Shown: in pieces, positions 22,701-34,913 of the stretch
How the letters are laid out: the number at the start of each line of letters is the position of its first letter
Position numbering within the stretch: the first letter of the stretch is position 1
Assembly: GCA_037576195.1 (NCBI GenBank)
Contig: CM075101.1
Coordinates: 16,182,001-16,246,000, forward strand
DNA from: Phytoseiulus persimilis
Lineage: Eukaryota; Arthropoda; Arachnida; Mesostigmata; Phytoseiidae
Length of the DNA: 64,000 bases
Reading direction: 5' to 3'
Notes under the pieces: model-generated
Database searches by the model: none
Told to the model about the DNA's origin: nothing
Seen by the model: only the letters and a program-made list of their open reading frames with translations
Position numbers and translations under genes: made by a program

Positions 22701-25700
22701 CTGAAAAGGACGGAAAAGAGCGCTCGTGAGCTATTTATGGCATTCCATTCCGCATGTTATTGTCAGGAGCTACTCCCGATGGCGACTGATTCTATTCGAG
22801 AGTGAACAGATCAGTAGAGAATTCGCTAGGCTGCGGGATCGAGTTGGCTCCGAAAGCGGATGCGTTTCGCAAAACTTTCCGAGTAGTAGATGAGATGACA
22901 ACGAGAGTTTAAGTCGGGGAAGGGGGTTTCCCCCCTCAAGGAGGACTCCGTTGAAAGAGCACGCTCCACAGAAACGAACAATCTCAGGAAGGTAGGCGAT
23001 AAACTTTAATTGATCTATCTGTGTGCCTGCCGTTCCAAGTCACGTATTCGAAGCTTGCGAAAAGAACGCTGCCTGCAGCCTCGGCATCCGCAGCATTTGG
23101 CGTCAAGGCATTTCGAGTGTTTCTCTCCTGTGGGCATCCGTTCCTCGCACGAGGTTTCTCTTATCCTCGGTTAAATGAACAAGAATCAGACTTTTGTTCC
23201 AACCACTGGCACTAGAGGTCTTGATGAGACCGGATCGCTAACGCCTGCAGCGAAAGGGAACAGCGGAAACCGTTCCTGGGGTTAGAGGGTAGGAGTGGGG
23301 CTGGAGCCTCAGCAGGCACGATCGGAGCTTCATCCGTGCTCTAGCCTCGAGCTCGGGATGATTTCCGTTGTGAGAATACGAATGTGCACAAGTGGTCTGG
23401 ATAGCGGGGTCACCTCGTCGGTTGATGACAGAGCGGAACACGAGTGGTTGAGAGCTTTATCCATTGCCTATTTTCTTCTCCTCCATCCGGGAAGTAGGAC
23501 GATCAAATTTACAGAATGCGCGAACGCCAGTTGTTCGACCGATCAGACTTGTTGGATGCTGGGGTTCCTCACAGCTCGACCCCCGGAGGACTGATGGCTT
23601 GTTTCGCAGAATCGGAAGGCCGACGGAAATTGTCTTCACTTCCAGCCGAAATGGGACAAAACGGAAACGTTGTAGTTGCGGAATTCGCGAGGCGACCTCC
23701 GCGGGAAACGTTGACGTCGGACATGAGCTTGCCAGACGCTGTCTTTACAATGAGTTCATCCGAGGGTTGATTAGAAATTTATTGTTCGTGAAACACTCTC
23801 AACAGCCGACACTTTGAGCGAATACCATTATCTCCTACAGCGTAAATCGAGAGAATGTCGCTCAGGTGGATGGAAGCGTCTACGTGAATCCTGGAGTTCT
23901 GATTCCGACTCGACCGAAACGTCGTCGATGACCCCAATATGTAAGAATCGATCAGAATTCGATACCTGCGGTTGAACCATGGGATCCTGAGGCTGTCTCT
24001 GATCATGAATTTGGGGGGCCAACAAAGTTTCGCGAGAAATCTCTGGGATCATCTTGGACAGGAGATTGCTTCCGGAGTGATTGTCCTTGGCTCAGATCTG
24101 ATCACGACCTTCCGCATCCCTCTGAAGCGGAGTGCTGAGTGGGCGTTTCTTATTTTTCGCTTCATACTGCTCATGTGGCGCAGGAGTCGCGACGGCCACT
24201 GGATATCAAAGCTGGCCTTAGAAGAGACGAGAGGCGCAACGCTCTCTTCGAGCGCCCGGAACGATTCTTCCAACAAATTTTTCAAATACCCAGCACCAGA
24301 TGTTACCCCCGCAGAATGCTGCCCCATTCTCCCTTGTATCAGACCTCTTACTCGCCGCCACGGCTCCTCTCCTCAGGTTTCTCCGTTCCTGGGGGAATTG
24401 AGGCTACAGACGAAGTTTTCCAATCCACCTCCATTAGAGCCGCGCTTTTCGGGAATGCTCTCGGAGCTTTAGAGTTGGCTGTCCCCGAGAGCTCAATCTA
24501 ACCGTAGATCAAATAATCAATGCAGACATTAATCTGATTCGGTCTCCACGGAGGGGGAGGGGGATGATCGGACCGCGCAGGACCATATCTGCTTGTTCCG
24601 TCTCGGCTTGAGCTCTATATATTCGGTCGGATCATGATCCTTCCGAGAGGTTGCAACACGAAGAGAGGTAAGTCGACATCGCATTCGCCAAGCTCCCCAG
24701 TCGCAAATCTATAATCTAGTCGTCGTGCTGCGAGATCGACGCCTGGCGTCCTCGCTCAGTGCGTTCCTGACGCGTGTCACGAGTCACTACACGGCTGAGT
24801 CGATATGGCTAATGGCTCTCAAGAGTATCTGGGTGAGACCTTCGTTCCGTGCGCGAAGATTACCCTCGTCGCACGGAGCAGCAAAAGACTCACCTGCGCA
24901 GCTTTGCTTCCAACGGTTCTTCCCCGAGGGACTAATCTTCCTTTTTTTTTCGGCGGTGGCCATTCTATCTTTCACAGTTCCCTCTCCGGGCTGCCCACCC
25001 ACAAGCGCGAGCCGCCTCTCCGTGCGTTCAGCCTTTTCCACTCACTTTGCAAGCAAGAGCTGGGAATACTCGCAAATAAATGTAGCACGCTGGGAAAACG
25101 AGCCGCGCCGCGGGAAGAAATAAACCGAGCTCCTCTTGGAGAGTTTTCAGTGTCTGTAAAAGATCTCTCCTTCCTTCGCCTGCTCGCCGGCCAGAAATAT
25201 TTTGCTGGATGTTTGCCCGCCATCACGCTCTCGTTTCTCCAATCGACGACCGACCGAGGCGAAAGAACTCAAATGACACGAGCTCGGGTGATTCCCGAGA
25301 CTGGTTCCGCGGACGGCCGGCGGGCTGCCTCGATTTCAGGGAGCAGGCCTCAAGATTGTATCATACGTGCTGGCTCGTGCTGACGTCTGCTCAGAATCTA
25401 GCTCATTATGATGTTTTCTGTGAATATTCATGATCCCAGAAGAGTGAGCCTGTACGCCACACTTGAGACACTTCGACGCAGACCGACCGAAGCGTTTCGC
25501 GTAGCAAGCGATACAGAAGCTCCGCAGAACCGTGTGGGAGATAGCGGACTTGGATCGTAGCCGGAGCCTGGATTGCGGAAGCGTCCGGGACCTATTCTTG
25601 CCCCCACAGACGCAGAGCAGGACCATGCAATCGTCTCGATCTGCAGTGCTCTCGCCCTGCACAATCTCGGATCGGGCCTAGCCTGCGCATTTCAACTGAT

Positions 25701-26341
25701 AGCTTCAAGGCCATTGAACAGCGCGTCTTCTCAACACCCGTGCCTCAAAGGTACGCATGCAAACAGCGCCGAACTCCACTGTCGACTCGCTCCGGATTTG
25801 AAAAGCGGACGAAATCCCGTTTTACCTGCTCGGGAGCTCTCGACCGCGATGTGCTACGACAACACGCGGTCTCAACTTAGTTCGAAGCGCTGAGCGGGGA
25901 TTAAGAGCACGACAAGATCTAGCCTTGGAATAGGAAAGCGAGTATTCCGTTGTCCTGGAATTTCCGTCTGTTTGAATTAGGCTCCCGCTCACACCGCTTC
26001 TTTCGCTGCAGCAAGGATTAATATATAACGATGCATAATTGCATCAAGAGTGAATAATGAACGGCCGAAGGGGAACGAAGCTGGTTGAATGAAGTCTTCG
26101 CTGTTCGGTTGTCCGTTCTCCTTGATGGTCAACGTCTGGACCGATCGGAGAAACCCCAATCTGCACGCTTATCCGAAGCTCCGAGAAAGTACGAGAGTGT
26201 CCGGTTCTTATCGGAAACTGAGAAGAGTCTGAACTCCATGGTGACAGTTCTCTGGGGATCGATTGATTGGTTTATGTCGTTCTCTCTGGAGCTGGGGTTG
26301 CATCGCCGAATCCTCAACCTGCTTGAGAGCATCTCGTCTGG
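22701..26341. other. Probable FBXL16 5' intron or intergenic DNA
   Basis: ORFs of 92-192 codons occur on both strands (e.g. 24805-25383 +, 24327-24049 -), but they overlap antisense ORFs of similar length and show no domain or splice chain. No gene is called. If the exon at 28069-28218 belongs to FBXL16, all of this is its first intron. Confidence 0.35.
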
Positions 26342-26704
26342 ATGAAGTCATCAATAATCCGATACATGATTCAGATCGCGAACACCTTCAATGAGCATTT
26401 TTTCTCGGTTCGCTCGCTGGAGGGAGGAGGCGTAGCGAATTCGCCGCACACTTGCCAGATCCGAGACCGTTTCCGTGGCGAGGGAACGAACCCCTTGATG
26501 CCGTTGACAACGATTTCTGGTGAATCCGCTATGAATACAGAATGTTCGTTGGCAATCAACCCGCGACCCCTACCGCCGTTCAATTCCGGTATGGATGGAA
26601 TAGCGGACCATCGCATTTTGAGGCTGTTACACGTTTTTCCACTTCTGGTTAGAGACCACGGCGAGCATGCTCGTACACTCATCCGGCCGGGCCGTGTTTT
26701 CCCA
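26342..26704 (+). mobile_element. Non-LTR reverse-transcriptase-like relic (N-terminal part)
   Basis: A 121-codon open stretch contains IANTFNEHFFSV followed about 60 residues later by PFNSGMDGIADHRILRLL. In LINE ORF2 proteins the linker before the RT core typically reads IAxxFNxxFxSV, and RT block 0-1 reads KSPGxDGIxxxxLK; order and spacing agree. No later RT motif (YxDD) was found downstream, so this is a 5'- and 3'-truncated relic if the reading is right. The antisense frame is also open over 103 codons, which weakens the call. Confidence 0.35.
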
Positions 26705-28068
26705 TGAGTGACATTTCAACTTTGATTCGAGGTACGAGTGAGACTCAGAGCGCGCCAACCGTCAATGGAGCCTCTGGAGAGAAACCGCAGATTGTTTCGC
26801 GGCTCCGTCGAGACGAAGACGATTTTCTCTTGGACAGCACAACCTGAGCCCCAATCGACGAGTCCTTTGTATCGGAGTCAGCGCTCGGAGGAAGCTTCAG
26901 CTCACAATCGATCGTGCCAGGGTTTTAATCGACGAATCCTTCTAAGATTCCCGGTTCAGAGCATTTGAGATGGAGTTCTCAACTTTTCAGACACATTCGA
27001 TGATCGGGCCAACAATGCCATGGGGAATGTCCTCTCCCAAGCTCGCAGGCTCAAGTTATCTGCTCATGCTAATAGAGCGTTGAGTATGCGTAGAGGTGCT
27101 ACAGGGGTTTCTGGTATCCTCGAATACAAGCTGTTGATTACACGGGATGTCTGATAGGTCACGTCGAACACCGCCGCGGCGTTCTCAGTCAGAACGTTCG
27201 GTTACAGCATGATGGGTTCCTCGATTATGACCTCTCATTACCTCGAACAATCTCCGGTTTGCCCCGAGCCGATTGTGTCAATTGTGGAGCAACACATTTT
27301 GTGACTCTATCCTTTCGAAACTGCATTATATGATATTCTGAAGACAGCCAATGAAGCTCAGCAATTCCTGACTACATGGGGGACGAAAACTTCGACGTTT
27401 TCCTTTTCAGCTTTCATCCCGAACATGAGCTTTCGTGATATCGTTGACTGGGCGATTTCAATTATTTTTCCCCCGCCGGGCCTTCGCTGTTTCTTGCGGC
27501 TGTACGAAATGCTCTCATTGAGCAGGGACAGAAATAGAGAGGGCGTCCTGGACCCTTCGTCTGGAATGTGTGCATCTTTTTTCTCCGATTGTAGCACCAA
27601 CTTGGTGCATGCGGAGTATCGAAGATGGAAAGTGGGTGAGCCCATGTTCCTCGATAAGTTCCGCGAAGATTCCGACCCCCTTGTCGATTTTCGCCACGTT
27701 GCACGTGACGAGGTCCTCTGGGGAGCGAACTTTTAGCTGTTTACAAGCGTTGAAGACACTTCTGAGATCAATCATGGCTGGAAACAGGCTGAATGTGCTA
27801 GCCTCCATGAGCATGCGTCCTGAAATCGGAGTCGATCCGTGAAAAGTGATCCTGAAACTGGCCCTTAATCCAAGGCAGATGGATTCCGTCCTTTCAATTC
27901 TGTCACGAAAGGGCAGTTGATGCTCAAATATCAAATTATTTTCATGGTTTCCCGCAATGAAGAATATGGGAGAAGATGGAAAGAAGGCATCTCCAACTCT
28001 TTCGGAATGCGTGAAAGGAAGGCTGACGAGGGAAAAGTTCAGCCCCCGTCCCACCATGCAAAACTTAC
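26705..28068. other. Stretch with coding-like but unassigned - strand ORF
   Basis: The - strand frame 28057-27515 (180 codons) contains AMIDLRSVFNACKQLKVRSP, which looks protein-like. It has no recognised family, and its upper end overlaps the candidate splice donor at 28068. A + strand ORF (27425-27736) overlaps it. No gene is called. Confidence 0.25.
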
Positions 28069-28218
28069 GCTACGCCACTCTCACTCCATACAAAATCATT
28101 CCGATGCTATATCAGTCAGCCGCTAGCAGCGGACCGCGCCGTCCCGAATCTGAAGCGAATGGTTGCACTCGCGAAGCATTAAGCTAGCTCCGTGATGGCC
28201 AGCCAAGTTGGTTAGACT
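28069..28218 (-). other. FBXL16: Candidate FBXL16 promoter and 5' noncoding exon
   Basis: On the - strand an initiator TCAGTC gives A+1 at 28218, and GGAGC at +28 matches four of five DPE positions. The sequence upstream on that strand (28219-28440) is rich in CTCGCT/GCTCACT motifs like the region before the promoter at 1470. A 150-nt exon then ends at a very strong donor, GTAAGTTTTG (28068-28059). It contains only short ORFs, so it would be noncoding and could splice to the acceptor before 22700 across 5.4 kb. The link to FBXL16 is inferred from strand, order and the absence of another - strand gene between. Confidence 0.35.
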
Positions 28219-31200
28219 GACTCGCAGCAAGCTCGAGAGAGGGGTGCTGAGCTGGCTCGTATAGTCGTACGTAGATTCAGAATGAGCCAGATGGTAGCTG
28301 AGACCCGCGGCCGGCCTCGCCTTCGTACAATGGCTGTGTGAGCAAGCGAATGAGTGACTACCTGACCGAGCGCCCGGCCGACCGGCTGGTTCGCTCATCG
28401 CGATGTGTGTATGCGAGCTAGTCCTACGTTGACGGGTCGCTGACCCAGTGCGCTTCTCAGCCAGCATTGGCTATCTTCAGCCTTCCTGTCGGCGGATCTT
28501 TGCTTCTTTGAGACCTCGGGTAGTTCAGTGGAAATGTCACAAACGGTCGGCAGCATTGATCCCAGCACTCGAGTAATAACAGTATTCGATTAGCGAATGA
28601 ACGATCAAGAACTCGGGGAAGAACAATAAAACGAAGCGAGTGAGGGGTTTGCCCTGAGATTGGTTGTCTTGCGGATAAAGTCATCCTCGCGGGTTGCTCG
28701 ATTCCCTGAACAAGAAACAGAGCATCGTGGCTCGATATGAAGAAAAAATTGGGCACTCCGGCGAGGCAGGATCAAGGAATGTGATATCGTGTTTACCAGC
28801 ACATGACGCAACCGAATCTGTACGCCCGTTCCGCGATGACACTCGAGATTTTTCGCTCGCGGACGAAGCCACTGGCTCCTCGCGACAGCCGACAACAAGA
28901 ATAACTCGAAGTTCTCGAGCTGCTCTCCCCTCCGCAGCCGTCATTTTGGAGTGAATTCCGAAGTTATTGCTGTGTTTGCTCCAAGCTTGAGATCTCTCCG
29001 CGGAAGCTTCGCCGGCAGAGCCGGCCGAAGTCGTTTGAAACTGATTGTCTGCGACGGAATACCGCTCGCTCGATCGGAGATCAAATCGCAGCCATCGTTT
29101 CCTTTGGTTCGGCACAGACTGCATGGAGAGCCTTGCTGGAGCAGAGCTCTTTCAAAGACCTTTGAGCGGTCACTTCAGCTAGGAGTCTCAGGGAACGCGG
29201 AGTCCGCCGAGTCGGAACCAACCTTCGTTCTTGGGGGCTCCGACGCTAGCTTCGCATCGACGAGACTCAATCCGTGAATGGTGGAGCATCGAAACAATGC
29301 CTCAGAAGAGGGTTCTCGATCGTGATCCACCTACATGGGTCACTGGGGGAGAATATAACTACGGAACGTTTGAACTGACGTATTCAACCAGAGGTAAAAG
29401 CAGGGAAACGGTGTTGCGCCGGTCATTCCAACGCGCGAGCGCCCTCGATTCCCAGATGAGGAGAGCGTCAGAGGGAACAACTGAAGGGAAAAGGTGTCGT
29501 TCGAATCCAGTTTGGGGTTCCTCCGACGAGGTGGAAGCACTGCGTATGATCCCGCACAGTCTCTACGAAGTAGACGTGACCTTGTGATCGGATGACGTCA
29601 CCGCCCACGAGTACAGCCAACCGGAATCAACCGCGAGTTTTCGATCGTTTGGCTGATGAGCGAGTGTCTAGTTTCTCATGGTCGGATTGCGCACGCAACG
29701 AGTAGCAAAAGCCGCAGATTGAATCCCTGATCCGATTTGAACTCGCTCTTGGATTGGAGGAGTCAGCTCTGGAAACGCGGCTCCCTAATCACGAAGAATC
29801 GCTCAGTCTGAACGAAGCCGCTGGCCTGCGCTCAGCTGCGCGTTGCGAGTCACCCGATCGGAAATCTCAACGAAGGTTGTCAGACGAGAATCGGCGTTTT
29901 CTTCCCGCTCCTCTCGAATCCCCGAGGATTTCGGTCCACTCGACGTGCAGGTCATATGAATGTCGCCGAGTCCTCGGGCAGCAGCCTCTCGAGTGCTCGC
30001 GATCAGAGGAACTCGGAGATCTTCGCGGACACGGCGGTAAGCTTCTGACCCAACAGACTTTCGCCGTCCCAACGAGTAATATCGCCTCCTGACCGCCTCG
30101 TCCCACGTATTCACCTCAGTGTTCACCTCTCCAGTGAATGATCGATGGACAGCGCCCAAGAATCTTCCATTCGGAACGAGTTCCGATTCCTCCAAGTTTT
30201 TGGTTGCTGGTGAAAGTTTTCCAGCTTATTTTCCAAAAAACGGGGTCTACTTCCAGGCAACTCTCCGCACAGCTAAGCTCCGGATCAGCTCGAGTGGCTG
30301 AGTCCGAATATCGCGGTGTGGTCTTCCGACCACTGAATGATTGATCCGTTTCCGTTATTTTTTCGCGCGAGGACACTCGACCCGAGAGTCGCAGTTCCTT
30401 CTGGGCTGGCCATCTGGGAACCGAGGAACAACTGGAAGGGGTATCAGCCCGACCTGACGTTTGCTGCTCCGGGATGAAGACCTGAAGGATCTCAGAGCAG
30501 CTATAAAAAGACTCCTCTAGGGGAAACCTCTATTTCCGACCGAGTTTGGAGCCACTCCCATCGAGTTTCGCTCAGTTTTCTCCTCCAACGAGCATCAGGG
30601 AGCTCTGTCGGCCCTGCCGCCATTGCTCGTCATCGCGATCCCACGAAACCCGAGTCATGATCGAGGGTAAAATGTTTGCTGGAGCGACGCGCGAGTAGAG
30701 AACCTTTTTGAATATATGGCTGTTCGGAAGCTGTGACCCCGACTCGAGAGCATACATGCATACATACGAACATACTACAAGCGCTGCGATGAGTTTTACG
30801 AGCACTCCGTCTGTCGGGAACGGTCCCGTCACTCAGTTCGTAATAGAGAGAAAGCATGGGATTGCGAGATCCGCAAACAACTCCTCTCCCAGAATAGTTT
30901 CGATGTGCGGGTCCTGGCCTCGCTGCAGGCCGGGAACCCGACCGCGTTACCAGCGTGAGTTTGCTAATGCCCCGGGTTGGGCAGCTCATCCAAGAGTTGT
31001 CGTTCAAACGTCGGGATCCAGGTTTTCGAATGAATTTCCCGGATCTGGATGACCTCCAGAATCTCCAGCTCATCCGGACCGAGCATCCCAGGAGTCGAGA
31101 TCAGGGGCGGGCTTCGATTCCCGGTATGGACCTAGTTCGTGGCAAACTCGAGTCCCGGCAACTTCAGCAAGCTGTCCATCCGTGTCCCCCGAAAGATTGT

Positions 31201-34200
31201 TTACCGCGAAAGAGTGCAACTACGAAGTCCACTCGGTGCGTTCCGACTTTGCGGCACTGGATCGACTGATGCGATCACCTGTCTCTTTATTTATTCAGCG
31301 AAGGATCAGAGGGTCTGATAACGGAGGCCGCTTCCCTCGTGGTTGAGAAGCTCTCGTGTAATTTCCATTCAATTCGAGGTGAGTCTCCTCTGAACGGGAG
31401 GCACAGTGGATCTTGTGGGATATCTCGGAGTTCGACGTGAGAACATATTCCTTCCACATCGAGCCGCCCGGACGCGAGCGCCGCGATCAGAGACCATGAC
31501 CCGGAAACGAATTCAAATTCAACAACAAACTGGGAATCCGGCCTCTTCCTCCTCCACGAGGTTCTTCGTCGAGCGCTGAAGTTCCCGGGATGCAATCTCC
31601 TGTGCTCGAGCTGAGAAACTGAACAGAGAATTCCCATATCGTCGAAATAACGGCCAACGTGATGGAAGGCATCGCCATGGAGGGATACCTCGAAGAGCTC
31701 CCGAACTGACTTCATGAGTGATATCGCTTTCGTGTGAGGTGGGCTTGCAGAGCAAGATGAACGCTGTTGGGGTGAGTCGGTCGAGGGGCCGAGTCTTTTT
31801 TTTTTTTTACGAGTGGGGGGCCGATCCGGGGCCGTCGTTCTGAGCTCGACCCTGGTGAACAGAGCCGGATCTATTTCTGACTGCAGCTCTCGACCATCAG
31901 GTGACGCTCGTCGCGTCGCTGTTTTTCACCGGCGGAGTGACATCGGCAACCATGGCCATCATCCGACGGAAAGAACAACGGGACGGAGCTCTTCGAGCGC
32001 TCGAGCTCGCTCTGCGTCCGAGAGAACTCGTTCCCAACATGTCGCCAGCCCAAGATGAGTGAGTTGGACGAAAAAGACTCCCGCAACGGAAAACGAAAAT
32101 CCTTCCCGGGGCCAGAGCTTGGACCTCGAGGAACCTCGCGATTCCGCTTCAGCCGTTCCGCTATGGTTGCTCCTGCACCGATTCCTCTCAAGTCTCCGAG
32201 GCCCTCCAGGTGAGGCCGAGCTCAAAAGGCTGGAAGTCCGAGGGATTCATCGCGTCGATCCATATCCTAACGTTTGTCGAGTGGACTTCCGGTGTTTACT
32301 TCGTCTTTGAGATCGTTTCGTTCCGCCACCGGATCTCTCGATCAAACTCTCAATGGTTCTTGTGGCGTCAATCATCTGCGAAAATTTTCTTCGTCTACCT
32401 CGCTGAGTTCGGAAATCCTGTTTCTATTCCAAGGCGCAGAGGTGACAAGAAAGTTCCGAGCTCCGGCCAGCGCATTGTGCTCGACGAACGTACCCCGACT
32501 TTCAATTTGTAGCGCGTAGCAACGGACTTGCTCGCCGAGATTTATTTTGGACGCAGACGAGTTCTCGGTACCCGGAGAACTGCTCGCTCCAATTCTCTGC
32601 TTCCCCCAGCCAGAAAATCGCCGAGTTCCCATTCGTTCCAATCTCCTCTCCGATTGATTAGAGATGGAGGATTCCAGGAGCGGTTCTCTGGGCTCCCTCT
32701 CCGGCGCGGCTGCGTTTTCATTACCAGCGTCCAAACAGCTACCTTCTGACGCATTTCAGGAAACTATTCCGGCGAATCCGTCCACGTGACATGTTGGAGT
32801 TTTGTCTCTCAGAATCGTTTGATTTCTTTCTGCCGGGCGTTGGAAGTTCAAGTTCGACATTCAACTTTGGCAAGCAGCAGCAGCTACCGGTATATCTGGC
32901 AGACTTTTCGCCATGTTCCCTTGTTCGCGCGATCATTTCTCTTGGTCCTTGTTGCCTGCTGGTGTTTGTACGGGCAAAACCATCTCAGTTACTCTGCTTA
33001 CAGAATAGGTATTCCTTCCGACCGGTAGACATTTCCTGCGGAGTTCGAAGAGGAAGCGACCAAGAGACCCGGGCGATTCCGATTTGTTTGTTCCGGGTAA
33101 GCCTGCTCGCGAATGCTCTACTGGCGTGCCAGGATGTCCGTTAAGGCTCCTGGAAATTATTTTTGATGAACTGACTCGGCTGTCCGGGAAGATCCGCTCC
33201 ATCTTTCTTCATTCCCCCTTCTCCTCTAACCGTGCCATCCCTCTTTCCGAAACGCATTCGTTTCGGCACGACCGCTTCATCTTTTATCTCATTTTTATGG
33301 ACGGCAACGATATGACTCCCTGCTTCCTTGGAACTCATCCGTGGGCGAAGCTGCTGCCGTTTTGCGCTATCAATCCTCGAGATAATATCTCGCGAGTGCG
33401 ACAGAAGAGCAGAAGTAGTTTCGGGGCTTGAACAAGCAAACGGAAATCGTGAGTCTCCGGGGTTCGAGAAGCTCGAACTCACTATCGCTGTCTTGGTTCT
33501 CCCTGTCTCATTTGAATAATTGGCGGTATTCTTGGATCGACTGGTTCCTATATGCGGGGTCCTCTGGTGGTTCGAAGCATGATCTCGAGGAGCTCTCCAA
33601 ACAAAGTTACTCCTCAGCAAGCTAGTTCTGCATACCGACTCAAAAGACCCATTTCATCCCAGCATGTAAATTCTTCAGCAGTGGCATCAGCTATAACAGG
33701 AGGGCCTGGAGCTCTTCGGTGATGCAGCAGTTCAGGGAAGCGGGCTGCGAAGTGAGCAGGACCGAAGTTGGAGAGTGTGCATTGACCGTAAGTCGGAGAA
33801 CAGGAGAGACTGTCGAGCATTATCGTGACGTCGAAATCTGGCGGGGAGCGATAGTTCCAGCGAGCACCGCCGCGGATCCGAAGCGAACGAATTCCAGACT
33901 TGAGATCGTTTCCGGCCAGTGTAGCCGACTCGTCGGCTTCGCGGTGGGTAGGAGTGCTAATACGGTGAACCTCCACGGAGGAGATTCAACAACCGTCTGC
34001 GAAGCCTCTCGTCCAGGCATCATGCGACCCAATAGGTTGAACAATCGCTGACCCTAGAGCGTCGATGGAGTCGATCCGCGGACCAGCACTCCGGCGTTGT
34101 CGCCCACTGGCGGCCGTTGTTTATTTCTTCGCGTGACGTGAGAAGGTTCCCGGCCCTCGGCAACCTTAAAAGCAACGGTCGCAAGGGAGGGGGACTCGGA

Positions 34201-34599
34201 CCAACGAGAGTGTCTTCAACGGGAGTTTCGCGGCCGAAACGGGGATGGATAAGGACGAGGGCAGGATAAGGAGTTGTCACATGCGGCAGGCGAGGTGAAC
34301 GTACGTTCTGTCGGACGTGACACAGCTTACAAGTCAGCCGGAGTCTGATGTTACCAAGCAGTCGTAATCCGTTGCTGGATCACCGCCAGTTCACGAGTCA
34401 ATTGGCGGGCGGCCGATGCTCTCCGTATCCTCCATGAAATGTGATGAAGACTCCCCGAAAAAGCCCCGGCAGAACTTCCTCGTCGCGGCGTCAGTCGAAC
34501 GGATGGGCTATTTTCTCCATCCCCATTAATACACCGCATGGGCAATCCCCTCAACCAGCCTCACTAGTGTTCCAAGGTGGCACAATCGAAAGGAGGTAG
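28219..34599. other. Intergenic stretch with several unassigned ORFs
   Basis: Coding-like but unassigned frames include 29298-29587 (+, 96 codons from an ATG), 31715-31287 (-), 32734-32372 (-, first ATG is internal) and 33620-33141 (-, 159 codons starting at TTG). The two frames at 32.3-33.6 kb lie on a purine-rich - strand, which alone can produce RNY-looking codons. No domain, start/stop/poly(A) set or splice chain was found for any of them. Confidence 0.3.
31796..31808. repeat. 13-nt poly(T) run
   Basis: This is an uninterrupted homopolymer. As a - strand poly(A) it could mark the 3' tail of a retrocopy, but no coding relic adjoins it on that strand with confidence. Confidence 0.8.
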
Positions 34600-34602
34600 T
34601 TA

Positions 34603-34913
34603 CTAATAGTTGAAGAACAGCTCGTCAAGAGAAAAGCGGCAGCCATGAAGGAGAAGCGTGCGGTAGAAATTTTCCGAGCCTGGAGCTCATCGACGATAGG
34701 GAATCGGCGAACATATCAGGAGCTCTTCGCCGACATCGGCTCTCCTTGTTGATGTTCGTGGCTGACGCCCGCCTTGGCAATAGATACGTCTCATTGCGGT
34801 TTGCTATTGCTAAAACCATCGGTTCTTTCTTGCACGATACCTCTCCCACCATGCGGTGTTCATACGTGATGATCGGAGCCTGTGTTTTCAAGCATTACGA
34901 TTCATAGGTTCAT
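34603..34913 (+). pseudogene. Decayed coding block, unassigned
   Basis: An acceptor-like ACTAATAG at 34600-34607 is followed by a frame reading EEQLVKRKAAAMKEKRAVEIF and YQELFADI to a TGA at about 34755. The neighbouring frame then reads LLMFVADARLGNRYVSLRFA and SYVMIGACVF to a TAG at about 34906. Codon choice looks coding in both. The switch between frames plus further in-frame stops downstream (to about 35.2 kb, with hydrophobic segments) suggests one disrupted gene. The hydrophobic character could suit a membrane protein, but no family is assigned. An antisense 88-codon frame is also open. Confidence 0.3.

Noticed and set aside
24805-25383. 192-codon + strand ORF
   Set aside because: No domain, no splice or poly(A) support, and antisense frames are equally open; within chance expectation.
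31287-31755. Possible chemoreceptor pseudogene on the - strand
   Set aside because: The hydrophobic and helical pieces fall in three different frames, and no family motif could be confirmed.
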